Source: Panorpa germanica (Eukaryota; Arthropoda; Insecta; Mecoptera; Panorpidae). From it: 64,000 nt of DNA. Within the stretch, counting starts at the first letter, position 1; every line of letters starts with the position of its first letter. The notes under the pieces were generated by a model. That model did no database searches. It was not told where the DNA came from and was given only the letters and a program-made list of their open reading frames with translations. The position numbers were made by a program, and so were the translations under genes. The stretch is taken from assembly GCA_963678705.1 (NCBI GenBank), contig OY783212.1, positions 15,686,001 to 15,750,000 of the forward strand, read 5' to 3'. Below are positions 60,103 to 64,000 of this stretch, piece by piece.

Positions 60103-60255
60103 CTTGAACGTAAACTCAACGTAATGGGAACGTAATTTGAACGTAAATTAAACGTAATGGGAACGTAATCAATGTAATTTGAATGTAAATTCAACGTAAT
60201 TTGAACGTAAAGACCGGAATGGGAACGTAATCAATGTAATTTGAACGAAATCAAT
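60103..60255. repeat. Short degenerate tandem repeat (AACGTAA-type) upstream of the DUF8207 gene
   Basis: About a dozen AACGTAA/AATGTAA words separated by 4-6 bases, alternating AACGTAATTTG and AACGTAATGGG units, fill the gap between the ATPase stop and the DUF8207 start. Both genes are on the minus strand, so the repeat lies in the latter's promoter/5' region. Iteron-like binding sites or a minisatellite are both possible. Confidence 0.75.
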
Positions 60256-60332
60256 GTTTATTAAGATAATGTTATAATAAATGCATGTTATTATGAAGAT
60301 GGTTACCTCAACACTGATTATTATTGTAAAGG

Positions 60333-61034
60333 TTACTTGGTTATATCTAAAAACATATCAAATCCTTGCCTGTATCTCCCTTTATTTAAGTCACTATTCT
60401 TATCTATTACCATAAACGCATATTTATCATAGTTCCAACATAAATTACAAACTTGTTTAAACTCTAGAAAAGTTGGAAAATCAAAGTTTACATGATCATC
60501 ATATATATGCTTTAAATTTAAGTCGTCTTGTTTAAATAATATAATAAAATTAGTATTATCTCGTATCAACTGTTTTGGAACTTTGCTATATGTCTGACAT
60601 AAGTAAAAACAGTCTATGTAATTGTGACGGCCCATGCTAAAGAAATTGCGAATATTATTCTGTTTATCGCAAGCAACATCATCAAAAATAAATATTGAAT
60701 GTGGTTTTGCATTTTCAGGTCTAATAAGCTCATCATTGTCAGTGTATGTATAATATCCCATACCATTAATGTTATTTATAATTTCTTCCAGCATTTTATA
60801 TTTGGGTTGGTACAAAGATTTTGAATAAATGTATATGTTTTGAAATCGTAACCCATTTAAATGTTCAATTAAATTAAACATAACATTGGTTTTTCCACAG
60901 CTTGATGGTCCACAAATAATACATCTTATGTCATTTGGTAATAGTGGTCCATGAGTTTTATTGTAAATGTGAAAATTACCTTTGTTGTCAACATTTTTTA
61001 CAGAAAGAGTTTGTTTTTGTTTAACAAACTTCAT
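60333..61034 (-). CDS. FtsK/HerA-type genome-packaging ATPase
   Basis: A 233-residue P-loop ATPase, within the usual size of the A32-like packaging ATPases. Walker A is GPSSCGKT (residues 42-49) and Walker B is SIFIFDD (113-119). A conserved Q follows in FYLCQTYSKVP. In Polintons and related viruses this motor is expected to pump the genome into the capsid. It is transcribed leftward from a 113-bp intergenic region shared with the PLA2 gene, which runs the other way. Confidence 0.9.
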   Translation of the reverse strand: MKFVKQKQTLSVKNVDNKGNFHIYNKTHGPLLPNDIRCIICGPSSCGKTNVMFNLIEHLNGLRFQNIYIYSKSLYQPKYKMLEEIINNINGMGYYTYTDNDELIRPENAKPHSIFIFDDVACDKQNNIRNFFSMGRHNYIDCFYLCQTYSKVPKQLIRDNTNFIILFKQDDLNLKHIYDDHVNFDFPTFLEFKQVCNLCWNYDKYAFMVIDKNSDLNKGRYRQGFDMFLDITK

Positions 61035-61147
61035 TGTTTTATCAAGGATATGTTATAAACTAATAAAATATATTTTAAGTGTTTAATCTTTATATATGAA
61101 ATTATTTTAAAGTATAAAATTGGTTGATAGCAGATACTTTAGTCAGT
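61035..61147. promoter_or_regulatory. Divergent promoter between ATPase and PLA2 genes
   Basis: Rightward: TATAAA at 61113-61118 and TCAGT at 61143-61147, the arthropod initiator consensus, are spaced about 32 bases from TATA to the initiator A. The ATG at 61148 follows immediately, giving a nearly leaderless transcript. Leftward: TATATAAAG on the minus strand (about 61090-61098) lies some 55-65 bases upstream of the ATPase ATG. The two promoters share one compact regulatory region, separating an early-type and a virion-type gene set. Confidence 0.55.
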
Positions 61148-61522
61148 ATGATAACAGTTAAGAAGGGAGATGGACTGGTTAATAAATTAATAAATAAATT
61201 ACCTTTTGAATTGCATTTGCCTGGGTACAACTATTGCGGTCCTGGAACACATTTAATAGAACGTTTAAACCGAGGAGATCAAGGAATTAATGCATTGGAT
61301 TCAGCTTGTAAAGAACATGACATTGCATATCACCGTTATGAAGATTTAAGTAAAAGACACGAAGCTGACAAAATACTGATTAAAAAAGCCTGGACACGAT
61401 ATTTTTCCAAAGATTCAAAGTTAAGTGAACGTTTGGCGTCATTACTTGTGGCTAATATCATGAATATAAAAACAAAACTAGGTATGGGGCTAAAACGAAA
61501 TAAAAAAATTAAAAAGAAATGA
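61148..61522 (+). CDS. Parvovirus-type phospholipase A2 protein
   Basis: The 124-residue frame contains LPGYNYCGPGTHL, the calcium loop (YCGPGT, residues 29-34), and DSACKEHDIAYH with the catalytic HD pair (57-58). This is the form found in parvovirus VP1 unique regions, where PLA2 lets particles breach endosomal membranes. A basic tail (GLKRNKKIKKK) ends the frame. The start is placed at the ATG at 61148, right after TATA and initiator elements; an upstream in-frame TTG is not a plausible eukaryotic start. It opens the rightward virion module, 27 bases ahead of the next frame. Confidence 0.88.
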   Translation: MITVKKGDGLVNKLINKLPFELHLPGYNYCGPGTHLIERLNRGDQGINALDSACKEHDIAYHRYEDLSKRHEADKILIKKAWTRYFSKDSKLSERLASLLVANIMNIKTKLGMGLKRNKKIKKK

Positions 61523-61549
61523 AAGGGTACTGGAAAGGCAAAGCATAGT

Positions 61550-61990
61550 ATGACAGTATTTAAAAAAGCTGTCCTTAATGCTCGTAGTGCACTAAAAAAT
61601 ACTTTAATCAACCCTGACAATCCTAAAAGTGTGTCAAACGCTATTAAAATTGCATCACAAGCCGCAAAAGAAACAATTAATAAAAAAACTAAATTTAAAG
61701 TTAACAAGCTAAGAATAATTCCTGTACCAAAGGTAGGAGGTTTTCTACCGTTTTTAATTCCCTTATTTGCGGGATTATCTGCTATTGGAGGACTGGCAGG
61801 TGGTGTAGCAAGTATTGCAAAAGCCATAAATGAATCAAAGGATGCAAAAACAATGTTGGCTGAAGCTAAGAAACACAATGAAACCATGGAAGCTATTGCT
61901 ATTGGAAAATCTGGCAAAGGGATTTATTTAAAACCTTATAAGACTGGATTAGGGTTATATATTAGTCCGTATCCAAAAAACTTCCGTTAA
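61550..61990 (+). CDS. Virion core/membrane-active minor protein candidate, 146 aa
   Basis: The N-terminal half is basic (FKKAVLNARSALKN, then KETINKKTKFKVNKLR). The central GGFLPFLIPLFAGLSAIGGL and AGGVASIAKAI form a hydrophobic Gly/Ala-rich segment long enough to cross or disturb a membrane. After it comes a helical charged stretch and a KGIYLKPYKTGLGLYISP end. Similar proteins sit next to PLA2 and protease in adintovirus-like elements and resemble small adenovirus core/minor proteins in style; homology to them is not shown. Role inferred from position and composition. Confidence 0.65.
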   Translation: MTVFKKAVLNARSALKNTLINPDNPKSVSNAIKIASQAAKETINKKTKFKVNKLRIIPVPKVGGFLPFLIPLFAGLSAIGGLAGGVASIAKAINESKDAKTMLAEAKKHNETMEAIAIGKSGKGIYLKPYKTGLGLYISPYPKNFR

Positions 61991-62073
61991 AGCTACCTAA
62001 ACGAGCTCTTACTGATGTAGATTTAAGAAAATATGCAAAGAAATTAAATATTCCTCACTTTAGAGGGGTATTT

Positions 62074-62364
62074 ATGAGAAATAACTTACATAAAAAAATT
62101 TTATTAAATGAGACTGGTATTATAAATTTAGATGATAAGACATCAGCAGGAACACATTGGGTAGCTTACATAAAAAGAAATAAACATATTTTATACTTTG
62201 ATAGTTTTGGTAATTTAAAACCCCCAATAGAAGCAATTCAATACTTTAGTATAAATAATAATATCCAATATAACTATGATAGATTTCAAAAATTTAATAC
62301 TGTGAATTGTGGACATTTATGTTTAAATTTTTTGTATTTTAATTCTGTAATTTTTAATAAATAA
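62074..62364 (+). CDS. Adenain-type cysteine protease domain
   Basis: Visible motifs in the open frame are SAGTHWVAYI (catalytic His, residue 28), LYFDSFG (Asp 43) and FNTVNCGHLCLNFL (catalytic Cys, residue 79). This H-D-C order is that of the adenovirus maturation protease (Ulp1-like fold), standard in Polintons, where it is thought to process capsid or core precursors. The coding region probably begins somewhat upstream of the ATG chosen here. An AATAAA (62356-62361) overlaps the end of the frame. Confidence 0.82.
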   Translation: MRNNLHKKILLNETGIINLDDKTSAGTHWVAYIKRNKHILYFDSFGNLKPPIEAIQYFSINNNIQYNYDRFQKFNTVNCGHLCLNFLYFNSVIFNK

Positions 62365-62449
62365 TATAATGATATAAATACATGAGTTTTATTGTCATTT
62401 CTTATTACTATTACTAAGCTTACCGTGAAAGGTTTATTCAAAAATAATA

Positions 62450-63184
62450 ATGTCTATGACATTTACAATAAATGGAAATGAATCTATATTAAGTGCAGAT
62501 ATTTTTCCACCAATAGATTTGCATGATGGAATATATGAATTGGGGATAGTAGACTTTCAAACATTTAATTCCATACCAAATATTGATGACACCAACAATA
62601 AATTTTATTATGGAGATGGTAAAGTTGTTACAATACCAGTAGGTTCATATGAATTGGAAGATATTCAAGAATATTTAAGGTTAAACATTGGTGATTCTAG
62701 AGCGATAAAACACAACAGCGAATTTAAAGAAATATCTGATAAACAAATAAAAGAAGTATTTTTAAATTTAACCGCGAATACAAACACCCTCCAAAGTGAA
62801 ATAATATGTTCTGAAAAAATAGACTTTTCAAAAGAAAATTGCATTGCTTCATTACTAGGATTTAATAAGCAAGTATTAGAACCTAATAAGTTACATGTAT
62901 CTAACTTACCGGTAAATATTATTAGGGTAAATAATATACGAATTGAATGTAACATTACTTCCGGTGCATACTTAAACGGTCAATTGGTTCATACTATACA
63001 TGAATTTTTCCCATCGGTTCCACCAGGATATAAAATCATTGAAATTCCGAAACAAATCATTTACCTTCCAATCGTTATACGAAAAATAGATAATATTACC
63101 TTAAAAATTGTAGATGAAAAAGGGGAGCTTATTAACTTTAGAAAAGAAAATATTTCCTGTAGATTACATATTAGAAAAGTTTAA
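62450..63184 (+). CDS. Minor capsid (penton-like) protein, 244 aa
   Basis: It starts MSMTFTINGNESILSADIFP. It continues with LHDGIYELGIVDFQTFNSIP, IPVGSYELEDIQEYL, SLLGFNKQVLEPNKLHVSNL and ending blocks VHTIHEFFPSVPPGYKI and RKIDNITLKIVDEKG. These are recurring blocks in the gene next to the major capsid gene of arthropod Maverick/adintovirus elements, assigned as the single-jelly-roll penton. Predicted strands alternate with loops along the whole length and there is no signal or membrane segment. It is followed after 2 bases by the 48-aa ORF. Confidence 0.75.
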   Translation: MSMTFTINGNESILSADIFPPIDLHDGIYELGIVDFQTFNSIPNIDDTNNKFYYGDGKVVTIPVGSYELEDIQEYLRLNIGDSRAIKHNSEFKEISDKQIKEVFLNLTANTNTLQSEIICSEKIDFSKENCIASLLGFNKQVLEPNKLHVSNLPVNIIRVNNIRIECNITSGAYLNGQLVHTIHEFFPSVPPGYKIIEIPKQIIYLPIVIRKIDNITLKIVDEKGELINFRKENISCRLHIRKV

Positions 63185-63186
63185 CA

Positions 63187-63333
63187 ATGGGTATTTGTCA
63201 CAATTTAAAAACAATATATAATTCATCGTTCAATCAAAGCCATCATAGTACACCAAAACCTCTCAAGAGACTAACACTAAAAAATAAACAGTTTCTTAAA
63301 TCATTGGGATTTAAATTAATTACTCCACAATGA
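63187..63333 (+). CDS. Small ORF between penton and major capsid genes, 48 aa
   Basis: MGICHNLKTIYNSSFNQSHH, then KPLKRLTLKNKQFLKSLGFK at the C-terminal end. It is basic, with a short helix-like C terminus. It starts 2 bases after the penton stop and its stop overlaps the major capsid ATG (ATGA at 63330-63333), so the three frames are tightly coupled. Short ORFs ending in an NK-FLKSLGFK-like motif recur in this position in related elements as I recall. Function unknown. Confidence 0.6.
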   Translation: MGICHNLKTIYNSSFNQSHHSTPKPLKRLTLKNKQFLKSLGFKLITPQ

Positions 63334-64000
63334 CTTCTAGTATACTAAATGTTGAAGATAAAATCGTTTTCGATGAATCTATAAGTCAATATGAGATACA
63401 TACATATAATCCATATTCTACAACAACTTTTGAAAATAATGACGAAATCCGTATCCCAATAAATCAACATAATGTTTTTACTTTACCATCTGAATCATAT
63501 TTATATATTGAAGGCAAGACAAAAGATACAACAAAAGCTACACCAGTCTTCATACTAAATGGCATTCTATATTTGTTTGAAACTATAAGATATGAAATAA
63601 ATTCTGTTGAAATTGATTCAAATAGAAATCCTGGTATAACATCTACTATGAAAGGTTATGTTTCGCATAACAATAACGATATTCATGTTCAAAATTTTGG
63701 CTGGTGTGATAAAGATACGAATATAATAGATAAAAATGGAAACTTCAGTGTATGTATTCCTCTTAAAACGATATTTGGTTTTTGTGAAGATTTCGAAAAA
63801 ATTATTTTACCAGTAAAGCATGAATTAATATTAGTTCGATCAAAAAACGATAATAACGCTATTTGGATAGAAGAACTAAAAGAAGTATTACCAAAAGTTG
63901 TCATTGAAAAGATTTCTTGGCGAATGCCCCACGTTCAAGTCTCAGACAAAAAGAAATTGGATTTATTACAAACAATAGAACGTGATAGATCATTATATAT
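63330..64000 (+). CDS. Major capsid protein (double jelly roll), 5' part, cut by the window edge
   Basis: The 223 residues visible start MTSSILNVEDKIVFDES. They include NNDEIRIPINQHNVFTLPSE, ESYLYIEGK, the segment ILNGILYLFETIRYEINSVE (the conserved 'ING-LF-IRYELNG-EID' block of this family) and NPGITSTMKGYVSHN. FSVCIPLKTIFGFCEDFEKI, KHELILVRSKNDNNAIW and KISWRMPHVQVSDKKKLDLL follow. The order is that of the hexon-like major capsid proteins of arthropod Maverick/adintovirus elements. The frame is open to the last base of the window; the full protein is normally about twice this length. Confidence 0.87.
   Translation, partial: MTSSILNVEDKIVFDESISQYEIHTYNPYSTTTFENNDEIRIPINQHNVFTLPSESYLYIEGKTKDTTKATPVFILNGILYLFETIRYEINSVEIDSNRNPGITSTMKGYVSHNNNDIHVQNFGWCDKDTNIIDKNGNFSVCIPLKTIFGFCEDFEKIILPVKHELILVRSKNDNNAIWIEELKEVLPKVVIEKISWRMPHVQVSDKKKLDLLQTIERDRSLY

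Larger units (their letters stand above)
52590..64000. mobile_element. Maverick/Polinton-lineage element (adintovirus-like), left 11.4 kb
   Basis: A virus-like integrated element carrying protein-primed DNA polymerase B, DDE integrase, packaging ATPase, adenain-type protease, PLA2, penton-like and major capsid proteins, plus small conserved ORFs. This set defines the Maverick/Polinton-adintovirus lineage. The left edge is placed where the sequence turns G/T-rich (about 52,590) ahead of a tandem array; the terminal inverted repeat cannot be confirmed because the right end lies beyond the window. The visible part is mostly open, with perhaps one or two breaks in all. Long intact frames and base composition close to the host suggest a fairly recent insertion in an AT-rich genome. 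Confidence 0.92.

Noticed and set aside
61124-61147. Longer PLA2 start at an in-frame TTG
   Set aside because: A TTG start is not expected in a eukaryotic element, and the ATG at 61148 follows directly on a TATA box and initiator.

Overview
The window looks like nuclear DNA of an arthropod, most likely an insect. It is strongly AT-rich and gene-poor, has large introns, and is littered with short DNA-transposon derivatives. No species can be fixed from the sequence alone. The only host gene recognised with confidence is a neuroligin on the minus strand, seen as three exons (27195-27046, 24366-23772, 23707-23329) with clean splice sites and one continuous reading frame. Its serine-hydrolase-like ectodomain carries glycine where active esterases have the catalytic serine. 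Its first and last exons were not found and probably lie far away.

From 1 to about 52,500 the rest is intronic or intergenic DNA. It holds tRNA-like SINE pieces (181-395, 7285-7330, 8831-8938), hAT-type MITEs with 8-bp target duplications (12816-13177; the related pair 19663-19943 and 47393-47699), a TTAA-flanked MITE with long inverted repeats (16631-17042), and a MITE with ACAGGGTGTCCC ends (39191-39555). It also holds an internally deleted mariner (20677-21585), an older mariner fragment (47050-47335), a 5'-truncated LINE with an 11-bp target duplication (25746-26371), and a dispersed repeat ending in TACCCAGGTA (four copies). Several unassigned palindromes and AT microsatellites are also present.

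From about 52,590 to the right edge lies a large virus-like element of the Maverick/Polinton lineage (adintovirus-like). It enters with a G/T-rich stretch and five copies of a tandem unit. Then come protein-primed DNA polymerase B (+); integrase, a small ORF, a DUF8207-type protein and the packaging ATPase (all -); and a rightward virion module: parvovirus-type PLA2, a hydrophobic core protein, an adenain-type protease, a penton-like capsid protein, a 48-aa ORF and the start of the major capsid protein, cut by the window edge. The visible part is mostly open, with perhaps one or two breaks, and so appears to be a fairly recent insertion. Polymerase and integrase serve replication and integration. 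The ATPase, protease and capsid genes form the particle-building set. Compact regulatory DNA (a divergent promoter with TATA and initiator, convergent poly(A) signals, an iteron-like repeat) lies between them.
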